This document shows positions 24,144 through 35,645 of a DNA stretch of 64,000 nucleotides, piece by piece (within the stretch, counting starts at the first letter, position 1; every line of letters starts with the position of its first letter). A model generated the notes under the pieces. That model saw nothing but the letters and a program-made list of their open reading frames with translations, was not told the origin of the DNA and ran no database searches. Origin of the DNA: Gibbula magus (lineage: Eukaryota; Mollusca; Gastropoda; Trochida; Trochidae); assembly GCA_936450465.1 (NCBI GenBank), contig OW388294.1, positions 1,426,001-1,490,000 on the forward strand. The letters run 5' to 3'. The position numbers and the translations under genes were made by a program.

Positions 24144-24297
24144 TCGTGTTCATTCAACAAATAACAAAGTCAATATCACAGTATAACATTGCACAATCTG
24201 AAAATTAACAACAATAACCAAGTAACAAAATCATTTTGCGACTAGCAGTTAGCGTTACTAGTCTATAAGTCATTGGTTGACAAGAGGCACTCCTCCC

Positions 24298-24891
24298 TCA
24301 CTCTTCTGGTTTGAAACACAGTCCCCCGCTGAACAGCACGAAGTCGATGGCAGACTGTCTTCCTGGAGTCAGCTTCCTGCCCAGCTTCAGAGGACATGAC
24401 AACTTCTTCAGAGGTCTTCTCCTCGCTGGTCCTCTCAGGCTCGTGCGACGGGGACTGAATCTTATGAAGATCTCCGAGTGAATCTGGACACATGACGGCT
24501 TCTTGAACAATCTCTTGGTAACCTTGGAAACCTCATGGATGACCTTGACCTTCCTCTCTTCTTCCTGGTTCTTCTCTGTCTCTAGAATCAAGGAAACTCT
24601 CCTCTGTTGAATCTTATTCTGCTCTCCCAGTTGCACACGACGTCTACGACGGCAACACATGTCCTCATTGATCGTCGTGTTCATCGCTGCAAGGTGAAAT
24701 TTGAGTGTGTCCAGGGTTTGATCAAGGACGTTGCTGCTGTCACGGTCGTTGTCCTCAAGGAAGAAACTTCTCTCGTCCATGGAATAATCAACCAAGGGAA
24801 GGTAACTCTTGTCAGTTATGTTCTCGGTGAGGAGCTTGTAACTCTCATCGAGTTCGTAATCAACCAAAGGTGCAGTGAGATGAACAGTCAT
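24298..24891 (-). CDS. paralog 5 of the tandem family (197 aa), most divergent body
   Basis: Intact length, but this copy has the most changes: T2, D15, L20, R41, F43, F65, R82, R97, I143, G177 and F184. G177 turns TPRR into TPGR and so removes one of the two CDK-type sites. R41 alters the second PLVDYSMDES motif to PLVDYSMDER. It may be under weaker constraint, although no stop or frameshift has appeared. The ATG at 24889-24891 aligns with the others. Confidence 0.8.
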   Translation of the reverse strand: MTVHLTAPLVDYELDESYKLLTENITDKSYLPLVDYSMDERSFFLEDNDRDSSNVLDQTLDTLKFHLAAMNTTINEDMCCRRRRRVQLGEQNKIQQRRVSLILETEKNQEEERKVKVIHEVSKVTKRLFKKPSCVQIHSEIFIRFSPRRTSLRGPARRRPLKKLSCPLKLGRKLTPGRQSAIDFVLFSGGLCFKPEE

Positions 24892-24988
24892 ATTGTGATG
24901 TCTCATATGATAATGCAAGAGATATTCGTTCTGAGATTTGCGTCCAGACGTCCACAGGGTATGATATGGTCACACAAACCTTTTGATG

Positions 24989-25028
24989 CTTATATATGTT
25001 TTACTTGACAGTTCAACCTAATTGTCAA
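24989..25028 (-). promoter_or_regulatory. core promoter of paralog 5
   Basis: TATATAAG at 24989-24996 and TTGACA-N12-TGTCAA at 25005-25028. One base of the spacer between the half-sites has changed but the half-sites have not. Confidence 0.65.
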
Positions 25029-25281
25029 ACAAATATTCTGAATGCTGGTGCTAATTCAAATACAATCAGAAAGAAATCTTTAAATACAACAACCCTGAAC
25101 AACATGCCATAAACTATTTTGACCAGATTGATTGAGCAACTCGTTAATTAACCAGGTGATTTGTATACACAGCTTTATATCGTCAATCAAGCGAAATAGA
25201 TAAACCAATTAACAAACATACAAATGGTGTTGTCACAAGTAGCGCTAATCAATCACGCAAACTGAAGGGGTGAAATACAGG
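25029..25281. other. upstream flank of copy 5
   Basis: Conserved upstream region up to the inverted-repeat element. No gene is seen. Confidence 0.5.
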
Positions 25282-26056
25282 GCCTAACTGACTGTTAAAG
25301 GGGCAGCAGCATGTTTTTTCCCTCAAATAAGTTGATGATTTTTTTTTTAAGTATTGGCACTTATAGTAAGAGATCCTTCTCTCTTCGGAAAATCAAATTA
25401 AAAAATGAGTGAACACGTTTCCGTAAAGCCATGGGAATCGTTTTTGTCATTCGAAATAATAAATGTGTCCACAATAAAATTGCCGCCATGCACTGTTTGA
25501 TTTATACGCAACACCGTCATTACCACTACTGATAATGGGATTTATGTACTAAGATGTTAACCCTCTAAAGTAAATACAAATGACATAAACTATCATTTTA
25601 TTACTCAACCGTTGTGAGATCATTCATTAGATAACAATGAGTTGGTTACACACATGTGTGATACCACCGCGTGCTGCTGTAACGTCATAATCGGTGCGTG
25701 ACGTCATAGTCGTTTTTGGTTGACGTCACAATGTTAGCTCGGGCGACTCCAATGACGGGTGACCTTTTTGCAAGTGAGCGTCACTAACACCGATTTTCTT
25801 GCCATTCAACGCTATTTACAGCATTGAGTAATAAATAAAATACTAAACTCGGTCCCGTTTGATAACATGTTTATGAAACTCGTGAATGGCATCGGTATTT
25901 AACTCGCTTTCGCTCGTTAAAATACCAAACCATCCACTCGTTTAATAAACATGTTATCAAACGGGACATCGTTTAGTATTCTATATATATAAAATATATT
26001 TGAAAAAATAAAATTTGCAAAAAACGTGCTTCTGCCCCTTTAAGTGTAGGTTAGGC
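25282..26056. mobile_element. short inverted-repeat element, third copy, with a nested insertion
   Basis: Ends and flanks match 10643-11032. It is enlarged to 775 bp because another element (25600-25981) sits inside it. Confidence 0.7.
25600..25981. mobile_element. foldback module A: TGACGTCA segment plus 142-bp hairpin
   Basis: The first part, 25600-25836, is bounded by the inverted repeat TATTACTCAA/TTGAGTAATA. It contains TGACGTCA-type sites near 25698 and 25722. The second part, 25839-25980, is a near-perfect palindrome with AATACTAAAC at one end, GTTTAGTATT at the other and CTCGCTTTCGCTCG at the centre. The junction reads GAGTAATAAATAAAAT. It is absent from the same element in spacers 2 and 4, so it is an insertion. 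Confidence 0.75.
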
Positions 26057-27439
26057 TAAACGTTATCTTTATGCAAACCGTGTATGATCTTAGATTACAT
26101 TGTCTCATCTGAAATTTGTTAACAAGATTGGATTTTATTGGCTTATTCACATATATCTCCATTGTACACCGACTTGGTAATATTTTCATACGTTGCAAGG
26201 TGTCTTGTAGATAGCTTTCTGAAAATGTTTAATTATGTTTGCAATGGCTCTACAAGGAAGAAATATTAAAGAATGAGTGAATCTATCAAGCATTCCTTCC
26301 GTTATGAACAATGAGCAAGCATCACAGCGCGTTATGTCTGATTCTTTCTCGAGGACCTTCGGGATTGTGATGGGTATTACCTCATGAAAAATTATTCACA
26401 CCATCAACTATTCACACCATTATCATAGCTCAACGTTTTCTGAAACATACTTCCCTCAAGAAAAATCGCAATCCGTTGTAGTAGGTGTATTGTTTGGCGG
26501 TTACATAACTCACAGCTAACAAAGAAATTCTTTTCGAAATTATGAGATATGAACCGAACACCATTCATGTGAATTTTGATGTGACTATTGAATCAAAACT
26601 TGCTTGTTAATGGTGTTAGAATCGACACAGAACTGAATACTCTCGTTTCTCCTTCATCTAACAATCTTCCTAATGTCTCTTAAAGAAGAACACCAAAGCG
26701 TACATAAAATATTACCTAGGGTCACACAGACACTGCAAATTTATCATATTATGGAATTCGATTAATAAAACAAAGTCGTTGAATGGGAAGGTACATATTC
26801 TCCCCGCAAAGAGGTTACTCAAGATATCAGAAATATTCAAGATTAACCTCTGTAGCAATACACTGATATCACGAGATGCCCAAAAACATATTTGCTGTTA
26901 AAATCTACAACCCAAAACATGGTTGCTAGTTACATGTATATACCAATAGAAATCGTTGTACAGAGAAACCTCCTTGGGAAGTGCTTTTGTTTCAATCAAT
27001 ATTGAATATCTAATTGTAACTGGAGAGAATGTAGAAGTTTTATTAGAACATATCATTGAACAAAATATGTTCGTAGCTTATATAGATGTTAATTTAGTGA
27101 GATCAAAGAAACTTTGTTTGTAGTCTGTAGTTGACAATCAGTAATCGCTTACATTTCGAGGTAACACTGTCCATCTATATTGTACTGCACTTAAACCAAA
27201 GCCCTCCCTTTAACGTAGTCCTTAGATTCTATCATATGGCAACGACCTCGAATATAACTATAATCCCCAATCATTTTATATTAGTGTATTCTATGAGCAA
27301 AGTTCAAATGGTTCATTCAATTCCAATTTTCTTATACCTTCGGAACCTGTTCTGAAAACAACCCTTCCACAGATGGGAGTATTGGTTTGTGCTCGCATTG
27401 TTTAATTCAATGTTTTAATGAAATAAATGATTTAAGATA
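26057..27439. other. paralogous spacer 5, no gene
   Basis: Aligns with 11033-12732, with single 94-bp and 31-bp units. No gene is supported. Confidence 0.5.
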
Positions 27440-27770
27440 ATGAAGTGGTAATTTTAATGAATCCACTGCTTCGATTGCATTATCCATCTTAATCCATGCA
27501 TGACGTCGCGAAACATGCATATGTGATTATTTTACATTTAAAACAATATATCTTAATTATGTGACACCAAAAATAAGTAGTTTGCAAATTTCGGTGCTCA
27601 TTCTAACAGCGTTTCGCAGACCAATGGCAAATAGCGCTGACTACAAAACGAAGGGTTGCATGTTCGGATCCAGGTTCACGCATTACAGAAATTAATCTAA
27701 TCTTATTCAATTGAGATATTTTAAAACCTCATCAGATACCCCAAGAAAAAATACATCAATCTCGCAATGT
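27440..27770. repeat. segment with a tRNA-like head, second copy
   Basis: Homologue of 15920-16265, including AATAGCGCTGAC and GGTTGCATGTTCGGATCC. One base differs in the B-box-like part. Confidence 0.4.
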
Positions 27771-28086
27771 TTGACATTGTTTTGTACAGAATCCGAGCTT
27801 TATTAACATGAGGCTATGTGTTTAAAGGGGTTTACTTAACAAAAATGTATCAGAATGTCTATGTTTTAGTCTTATGACTTGCTCTCATTTCTCAAAGAAG
27901 TTTAAAACAAGACAACACACCAAGTTATGTTCTCCTGTCTTTCTCATAATAAACACAACCTGAGGACTTATTCAATTATTAACAAAACATAGAACCAGGA
28001 ATCATGCAGTGTGGGTGAACCTGGTCAATGATCAACAGCATTATATAAACAAGCACATCTTATGGCAATAATATGAATTTTAGAAT
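27771..28086. other. 3'-flanking spacer of copy 6 (outer part)
   Basis: Conserved flank cut at about 28087 by foldback module B. It resumes at about 28516. Confidence 0.5.
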
Positions 28087-28515
28087 ATATAGAGGATATC
28101 TGTCTTTTCTTGACTAATACCATGTTTATCTCATCGAGTGAGGTAGAAAGGTTATATTTTCACGAGTGGCGCAGCCACGAGTGAAAATATATAACTTCCC
28201 TACCTCACGAGATGAGATAAACATGGTATTTGTCAAGAATTGACGGATATTCTATTTATTATATGATATTATCCATATAATTACGTCCGAAAACAGGGTC
28301 GTTTTCACGCCAAGCGGCCGCAAGGAACAGCCCGTCACCACAGTAACACTGTGACGTCATAAGCCAAATCGCCACGCGAGACCATTGTTTTATGACGTCA
28401 AATTATATCAGTCACCGTTCGCAGTGAACATTAAGTTATTTTCACTGTAGCTTGATAGACAGTTTATTTCACTGATAAATCCCAGTATTTCACTGCTCGT
28501 CATATAATAAAAAGT
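28087..28515. mobile_element. foldback module B: hairpin plus TGACGTCA segment
   Basis: A hairpin of about 165 bp spans 28089-28254, with outer arms AGGATATCTGTC and GACGGATATTCT and centre CACGAGTGGCGCAGCCACGA. It is followed by 28255-28513, bounded by TTATTATATGA/TCATATAATAA, with TGACGTCA at 28352 and 28393. The flanks match uninterrupted DNA in other spacers, for example ATATGAATTTTAGA...GAGTAGTATT at 16760, so this is an insertion. Confidence 0.78.
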
Positions 28516-28679
28516 AGTATGAGTAGTATTTTGACCTTGGATCAATTGAATATCCGAACGTTACAATTGTAGGTGAAATGATGAGTTGACGGATTGGTAG
28601 GCGAAATGGGGAAATACTTTCATAAAACATATTTGCTAAACATCAACATAAAACCGAACAAAATCTTGTATTCTTTACT

Positions 28680-28685
28680 TTTATT
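28680..28685 (-). terminator. poly(A) signal of paralog 6
   Basis: AATAAA about 155 nt past the stop. Confidence 0.6.
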
Positions 28686-28839
28686 TCGTGTTCATTCAAC
28701 AAATAACAAAGTCAATATCACAGTATAACATTGCACAATCTGAAAATTCACAACAATAACCAAGTAACAAAATCATTTAGCGACAAGCAGTTAGCGTTAC
28801 TAGTCTATAAGTCATTGGTTGACAAGAGGCACTCCTCCC

Positions 28840-29433
28840 TCACTCTTCTGGTTTGAAACACAGTCCCCAGCTGAACAGCACGTAGTCGATGGCAGACTGT
28901 CTTCTTGGAGTCAGCTTCCTGCCCAGCTTCAGAGGACATGACAACTTCTTCAGAGGTCTTCTCCTCGCTGGTCCTCTCAGGCTCGTGCGACGGGGACTGA
29001 ATCTTAGGAAGATCTCCGAGTGAATCTGGACACATGACGGCTTCTTGAACAATCTCTTGGTAACTTTGGAAACCTCATGGATGACCTTGACCTTCCTCTC
29101 TTCTTCCTGGTTCTTCTCGGTCTCAAGAATCAAGGAAACTCTCTTCTGTTGAATCTTATTCTGCTCTCCCAGTTGCACACGACGTCTAAGACGGCAGCAC
29201 ATGTCCTCATTGATCGTCGTGTTCATCGCTGCAAGGTGAGATTTGAGTGTGTCCAGGGTTTGATCAAGGACGTTGCTGCTGTCACGGTCGTTGTCTTCAA
29301 GGAAGGAACTGCTCTCATCCATTGAGTAATCAACCAAGGGAAGGTAACTCTTGTCAGTTAAGTTCTCGGTGAGGATCTTGTAACTCTCATTGATTTCGTA
29401 ATCAACCAAAGGTGCAGTGAGATGAACAGCCAT
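28840..29433 (-). CDS. paralog 6 of the tandem family (197 aa)
   Basis: Intact copy with I14, L25, L143 and W189 (FSWGLCF in place of FSGGLCF). W189 is shared only with copies 7 and 8. It is almost identical to copy 7, and the only protein difference is L143 versus R143. From about 29066 upward it belongs to the near-identical 3,403-bp duplication. Function unknown. Confidence 0.82.
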   Translation of the reverse strand: MAVHLTAPLVDYEINESYKILTENLTDKSYLPLVDYSMDESSSFLEDNDRDSSNVLDQTLDTLKSHLAAMNTTINEDMCCRLRRRVQLGEQNKIQQKRVSLILETEKNQEEERKVKVIHEVSKVTKRLFKKPSCVQIHSEIFLRFSPRRTSLRGPARRRPLKKLSCPLKLGRKLTPRRQSAIDYVLFSWGLCFKPEE

Positions 29434-29530
29434 ATTGTGATGTCTAATATGATACTGCAAGAGATATTCGTTCTGAGATTTGCGTCCAGTAGTCCACAGG
29501 GTATGATATGGTCTCACAAACCTTTTGATG

Positions 29531-29570
29531 CTTATATATGTTTTACTTGACAGTTCAACCTCATTGTCAA
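29531..29570 (-). promoter_or_regulatory. core promoter of paralog 6
   Basis: TATATAAG at 29531-29538 and TTGACA-N12-TGTCAA at 29547-29570. Confidence 0.65.
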
Positions 29571-29823
29571 ACAAGTATTCTGAATGCTGGTGCTATTTCA
29601 AATACAATCAGAAAGAAATCATTAAAAACAACAACCCTGAACAACATGCCATAAACTATTTTGACCAGATTGATTGAGTAACTCGCTAATTAACCAGATG
29701 ATTTGTATACACAGCTTTATATCGTCAATCAAGCGAAATAGATAAACCAATTAACAAACATACCAATGGTGTTGTCACAAGTAGCGCTAATCAATCACGC
29801 AGACTGAAGGGGTGAAATACAGG

Positions 29824-30068
29824 GCCTAATTGACTGTTAAAGGGGCAGCAGCATGTTTTTTCCCTCAAATAAGTTGATGAAATGTATTTTTTAATTATTG
29901 TCACTTATAGTAAGAGATCCTTCTCTCAGCGGAAAATTAAGTTTTAAAAAAAGGAGTGTACAGGTTTCCGTAACGCCATGGGAATCGTTTTTGTCATTCG
30001 AAATAATACAATGTTTTCACAATAAAATTGCCGCCATGCAATTTTTGCTTCATACGCAAAACCGTTAT
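29824..30068. mobile_element. truncated inverted-repeat element in spacer 6
   Basis: The left end, GCCTAATTGACTG with TTAAAGGGGCAG, is present. The right half and about 1 kb of following spacer are gone. The break is at ACCGTTATTA followed by AATATTAATATTAA filler and then AAGAAGAACACC. Confidence 0.65.
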
Positions 30069-30831
30069 TAATATTAATATTAAAGAAGAACACCAAAGCG
30101 TACATAAAATATTATCTAGAGCCACACAGACACTGCAAATTTATCACATTAGGGAATTCGATTAATAAAACAAAGTCGTTGAATGGGAAGGTACATATTC
30201 TCTCCGCAAAGAGGTTACTCAAGATATCAGAATATTCAAGTTTAACCTCTGTAGCAATACACTGATATTCCGAGATGCCCCAAAACATGTTTGATGTGAA
30301 GATCTACAACCGAAAACATGGTTGCTAGTTACATGTATATACCAATAGAAATCGTTGTACAGAGAACCTCTGTGGGTAGCAAATGCTAGGTATGTGCTTT
30401 TGTTTCAATCAATATTGAATATCTAATTGTAACTGGAGAGAATGTAGAAATTTTATTAGAACATATCATTGAAAAAAATATGTTCTTAGTTTATAGGTGT
30501 TAATTTAGTGAGATTAAAGAAACTTTGTTTGTAGTCTGTAGTTGACATTCAATAATCGCTGACATTTCGAGGTAACACTGTCCATATATATTGTACTGCA
30601 CTAAAACCATATCCCTCTCTTTAACGTAGTCCTTAGATTCTATCATATGGCAACGACCTCGAATATAACTATAATCCCCAATCATTTGATATTAGTGTAT
30701 TCTATGAGCAAAGTTCAAATGGTTCATTCAATTCCAATTTCCTTATACCTTCGGAACTTGTTCTGATAACGACGCTTCCACAGATGGTAGTATTGGTTTG
30801 TGCTCGCATTGTTCAATTCAATGTTTTAATG
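30069..30831. other. paralogous spacer 6, no gene
   Basis: Continues with spacer DNA that aligns with 26680-27415. No gene is supported. Confidence 0.5.
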
Positions 30832-31409
30832 ATAGATAGATTGCCTTTATTTCCTCCAATGGTGAAGATTACAAGTTTACAAATATATAATAGCAATCGA
30901 TATGAGTTACATTTTCTCAATATTTACAACAAGAAATGGCGAGAGAACAAGTGTTTACATTTTAGAACAAAATTTGCAGAGTACATCATGATTAGGTACC
31001 ATGTCTGTAGTTCCATGGATGATAAACATTCGGGTAGTCCTCCAAGGAGGAATGCAACTATAACATCGCCATCTTGTGACCAGAGGTCAACAAAGCTATC
31101 TACAGGCATAATGTCACAGATATTTTCAAAAAGTACATTTCTCATTTTCATATTAAGAGTACAAAACATGAATATATGTACCACAATGTCACTTGCAACC
31201 GTACCACACATGCATTCAGCAGACTGGATTCTTGATGTACTGAGCTTTACAATATTAGCAAGTGCTTTGGTTTTATCTGGATACGTTATACACATTTGCC
31301 AGATTCGATTTGGTCCGTTAGCTCGTACTGATCTGTACCTAAACATGTCATGTCTAGAGGATAACTGTTGATCTTGTATACATGATTCATATTTCCTAAC
31401 TCGTTCACT
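30832..31409 (-). mobile_element. LINE-like 3' fragment in spacer 6
   Basis: Same insertion and site as 22821-23397. The 140-codon minus frame is 31346-30924. Its few substitutions relative to spacer 4 contrast with near identity to spacer 7. Confidence 0.6.
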
Positions 31410-32082
31410 AACTAAATGATTTAAACTAATGAAGTGGTAATTTTAATGTCAAAACCGAACACCCCTCCTGATTGGGACAGTCAATGACCAGTGTATTCTT
31501 AAGAACAATCAACTGCTTACATAATGCAGTGACGTCATCACAATGAATTAAAAGAACGAAGAGCATTAAATGATTTAAACAGAATGAAGAGTATTAAATG
31601 ATTTAAAAGAATGGTGTGTTAAATGTTTGACATTGTTTTGTACATAATCCGAGCTTTATTAAAACGTAGCTATGTGTTTGACGGGGTTTACTTAAAAAAT
31701 TTTTTTACCAATGTTCAATTCTATGTTTTAGTCTTATGATTTGCTCTCATTTCTCAAATAAGTTTAAAACAAGACAACACACCAAGTTATGTTCTCCTGT
31801 CTTTCTCATAATAAACACAACCTGAGGACTTATTTATTAACAAAACATAGAACCATACAGTGGTCAATGATCAACAGCATTATATAAATAAGCACCTCTT
31901 ATGGCAATAATATGAAGTTTAAAATAAAGCTTGTGAGTAGCATTTCGACCTTGGATCAATTGAATATCCGAACGTTACAAATAATGAGTTGACGGATTGG
32001 TAGGCGAAATGAGGAAATGCTTTCATATAACATATTTTCTAAACATCAAAATAAAACCGAACAAAATCTTGTATTTTTTACT
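31410..32082. other. 3'-flanking spacer of copy 7, no gene
   Basis: Conserved flank with small deletions relative to copies 3-6. No gene is supported. Confidence 0.5.
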
Positions 32083-32088
32083 TTTATT
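32083..32088 (-). terminator. poly(A) signal of paralog 7
   Basis: AATAAA about 155 nt past the stop. Confidence 0.6.
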
Positions 32089-32242
32089 TCGTGTTCATTC
32101 AACAAAAAACAAAGTCAATATCACAGTATAACATTGCACATTCTGAAAATTAACAACAATAACCAAATAACAAAATCATTTAGCGACTAGCAGTTAGCGT
32201 TACTAGTCTATAAGTCATTGGTTGACAAGAGGCACTCCTCCC

Positions 32243-32836
32243 TCACTCTTCTGGTTTGAAACACAGTCCCCAGCTGAACAGCACGTAGTCGATGGCAGAC
32301 TGTCTTCTTGGAGTCAGCTTCCTGCCCAGCTTCAGAGGACATGACAACTTCTTCAGAGGTCTTCTCCTCGCTGGTCCTCTCAGGCTCGTGCGACGGGGAC
32401 TGAATCTTCTGAAGATCTCCGAGTGAATCTGGACACATGACGGCTTCTTGAACAATCTCTTGGTAACCTTGGAAACCTCATGGATGACCTTGACCTTCCT
32501 CTCTTCTTCCTGGTTCTTCTCGGTCTCAAGAATCAAGGAAACTCTCTTCTGTTGAATCTTATTCTGCTCTCCCAGTTGCACACGACGTCTAAGACGGCAG
32601 CACATGTCCTCATTGATCGTCGTGTTCATCGCTGCAAGGTGAGATTTGAGTGTGTCCAGGGTTTGATCAAGGACGTTGCTGCTGTCACGGTCGTTGTCTT
32701 CAAGGAAGGAACTGCTCTCATCCATTGAGTAATCAACCAAGGGAAGGTAACTCTTGTCAGTTAAGTTCTCGGTGAGGATCTTGTAACTCTCATTGATTTC
32801 GTAATCAACCAAAGGTGCAGTGAGATGAACAGCCAT
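32243..32836 (-). CDS. paralog 7 of the tandem family (197 aa)
   Basis: Intact, with I14, L25, R143 and W189. Residues 51-197 are identical to copy 8 and the rest nearly identical to copy 6. It lies wholly within the recent duplication, so it is either very young or kept identical by conversion. An assembly duplication cannot be excluded from sequence alone. Confidence 0.8.
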   Translation of the reverse strand: MAVHLTAPLVDYEINESYKILTENLTDKSYLPLVDYSMDESSSFLEDNDRDSSNVLDQTLDTLKSHLAAMNTTINEDMCCRLRRRVQLGEQNKIQQKRVSLILETEKNQEEERKVKVIHEVSKVTKRLFKKPSCVQIHSEIFRRFSPRRTSLRGPARRRPLKKLSCPLKLGRKLTPRRQSAIDYVLFSWGLCFKPEE

Positions 32837-32933
32837 ATTGTGATGTCTAATATGATACTGCAAGAGATATTCGTTCTGAGATTTGCGTCCAGTAGTCCAC
32901 AGGGTATGATATGGTCTCACAAACCTTTTGATG

Positions 32934-32973
32934 CTTATATATGTTTTACTTGACAGTTCAACCTCATTGTCAA
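32934..32973 (-). promoter_or_regulatory. core promoter of paralog 7
   Basis: TATATAAG at 32934-32941 and TTGACA-N12-TGTCAA at 32950-32973. Confidence 0.65.
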
Positions 32974-33226
32974 ACAAGTATTCTGAATGCTGGTGCTATT
33001 TCAAATACAATCAGAAAGAAATCATTAAAAACAACAACCCTGAACAACATGCCATAAACTATTTTGACCAGATTGATTGAGTAACTCGCTAATTAACCAG
33101 ATGATTTGTATACACAGCTTTATATCGTCAATCAAGCGAAATAGATAAACCAATTAACAAACATACCAATGGTGTTGTCACAAGTAGCGCTAATCAATCA
33201 CGCAGACTGAAGGGGTGAAATACAGG

Positions 33227-33471
33227 GCCTAATTGACTGTTAAAGGGGCAGCAGCATGTTTTTTCCCTCAAATAAGTTGATGAAATGTATTTTTTAATTA
33301 TTGTCACTTATAGTAAGAGATCCTTCTCTCAGCGGAAAATTAAGTTTTAAAAAAAGGAGTGTACAGGTTTCCGTAACGCCATGGGAATCGTTTTTGTCAT
33401 TCGAAATAATACAATGTTTTCACAATAAAATTGCCGCCATGCAATTTTTGCTTCATACGCAAAACCGTTAT
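33227..33471. mobile_element. truncated inverted-repeat element in spacer 7
   Basis: Identical copy of 29824-30068, shifted by 3,403 bp, with the same deletion and filler. Confidence 0.65.
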
Positions 33472-34234
33472 TAATATTAATATTAAAGAAGAACACCAAA
33501 GCGTACATAAAATATTATCTAGAGCCACACAGACACTGCAAATTTATCACATTAGGGAATTCGATTAATAAAACAAAGTCGTTGAATGGGAAGGTACATA
33601 TTCTCTCCGCAAAGAGGTTACTCAAGATATCAGAATATTCAAGTTTAACCTCTGTAGCAATACACTGATATTCCGAGATGCCCCAAAACATGTTTGATGT
33701 GAAGATCTACAACCGAAAACATGGTTGCTAGTTACATGTATATACCAATAGAAATCGTTGTACAGAGAACCTCTGTGGGTAGCAAATGCTAGGTATGTGC
33801 TTTTGTTTCAATCAATATTGAATATCTAATTGTAACTGGAGAGAATGTAGAAATTTTATTAGAACATATCATTGAAAAAAATATGTTCTTAGTTTATAGG
33901 TGTTAATTTAGTGAGATTAAAGAAACTTTGTTTGTAGTCTGTAGTTGACATTCAATAATCGCTGACATTTCGAGGTAACACTGTCCATATATATTGTACT
34001 GCACTAAAACCATATCCCTCTCTTTAACGTAGTCCTTAGATTCTATCATATGGCAACGACCTCGAATATAACTATAATCCCCAATCATTTGATATTAGTG
34101 TATTCTATGAGCAAAGTTCAAATGGTTCATTCAATTCCAATTTCCTTATACCTTCGGAACTTGTTCTGATAACGACGCTTCCACAGATGGTAGTATTGGT
34201 TTGTGCTCGCATTGTTCAATTCAATGTTTTAATG
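33472..34234. other. paralogous spacer 7, no gene
   Basis: Identical to 30069-30831 as far as I can see. Confidence 0.5.
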
Positions 34235-34812
34235 ATAGATAGATTGCCTTTATTTCCTCCAATGGTGAAGATTACAAGTTTACAAATATATAATAGCAAT
34301 CGATATGAGTTACATTTTCTCAATATTTACAACAAGAAATGGCGAGAGAACAAGTGTTTACATTTTAGAACAAAATTTGCAGAGTACATCATGATTAGGT
34401 ACCATGTCTGTAGTTCCATGGATGATAAACATTCGGGTAGTCCTCCAAGGAGGAATGCAACTATAACATCGCCATCTTGTGACCAGAGGTCAACAAAGCT
34501 ATCTACAGGCATAATGTCACAGATATTTTCAAAAAGTACATTTCTCATTTTCATATTAAGAGTACAAAACATGAATATATGTACCACAATGTCACTTGCA
34601 ACCGTACCACACATGCATTCAGCAGACTGGATTCTTGATGTACTGAGCTTTACAATATTAGCAAGTGCTTTGGTTTTATCTGGATACGTTATACACATTT
34701 GCCAGATTCGATTTGGTCCGTTAGCTCGTACTGATCTGTACCTAAACATGTCATGTCTAGAGGATAACTGTTGATCTTGTATACATGATTCATATTTCCT
34801 AACTCGTTCACT
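34235..34812 (-). mobile_element. LINE-like 3' fragment in spacer 7
   Basis: Copy of 30832-31409, with the frame at 34749-34327 unchanged at protein level. Confidence 0.6.
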
Positions 34813-35485
34813 AACTAAATGATTTAAACTAATGAAGTGGTAATTTTAATGTCAAAACCGAACACCCCTCCTGATTGGGACAGTCAATGACCAGTGTATT
34901 CTTAAGAACAATCAACTGCTTACATAATGCAGTGACGTCATCACAATGAATTAAAAGAACGAAGAGCATTAAATGATTTAAACAGAATGAAGAGTATTAA
35001 ATGATTTAAAAGAATGGTGTGTTAAATGTTTGACATTGTTTTGTACATAATCCGAGCTTTATTAAAACGTAGCTATGTGTTTGACGGGGTTTACTTAAAA
35101 TTTTTTTTTACCAATGTTCAATTCTATGTTTTAGTCTTATGATTTGCTCTCATTTCTCAAATAAGTTTAAAACAAGACAACACACCAAGTTATGTTCTCC
35201 TGTCTTTCTCATAATAAACACAACCTGAGGACTTATTTATTAACAAAACATAGAACCATACAGTGGTCAATGATCAACAGCATTATATAAATAAGCACCT
35301 CTTATGGCAATAATATGAAGTTTAAAATAAAGCTTGTGAGTAGCATTTCGACCTTGGATCAATTGAATATCCGAACGTTACAAATAATGAGTTGACGGAT
35401 TGGTAGGCGAAATGAGGAAATGCTTTCATATAACATATTTTCTAAACATCAAAATAAAACCGAACAAAATCTTGTATTTTTTACT
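34813..35485. other. 3'-flanking spacer of copy 8, no gene
   Basis: Copy of 31410-32082 apart from the A/T run near 35099. No gene is supported. Confidence 0.5.
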
Positions 35486-35491
35486 TTTATT
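35486..35491 (-). terminator. poly(A) signal of paralog 8
   Basis: AATAAA about 155 nt past the stop. Confidence 0.6.
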
Positions 35492-35645
35492 TCGTGTTCA
35501 TTCAACAAAAAACAAAGTCAATATCACAGTATAACATTGCACATTCTGAAAATTAACAACAATAACCAAATAACAAAATCATTTAGCGACTAGCAGTTAG
35601 CGTTACTAGTCTATAAGTCATTGGTTGACAAGAGGCACTCCTCCC

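Noticed and set aside
30924..31346. The 140-codon minus-strand frame shared by spacers 4, 6 and 7 as a host gene.
   Set aside because: It lies within an insertion with a simple-repeat tail, is absent from three sister spacers, and resembles the zinc-knuckle end of LINE proteins.
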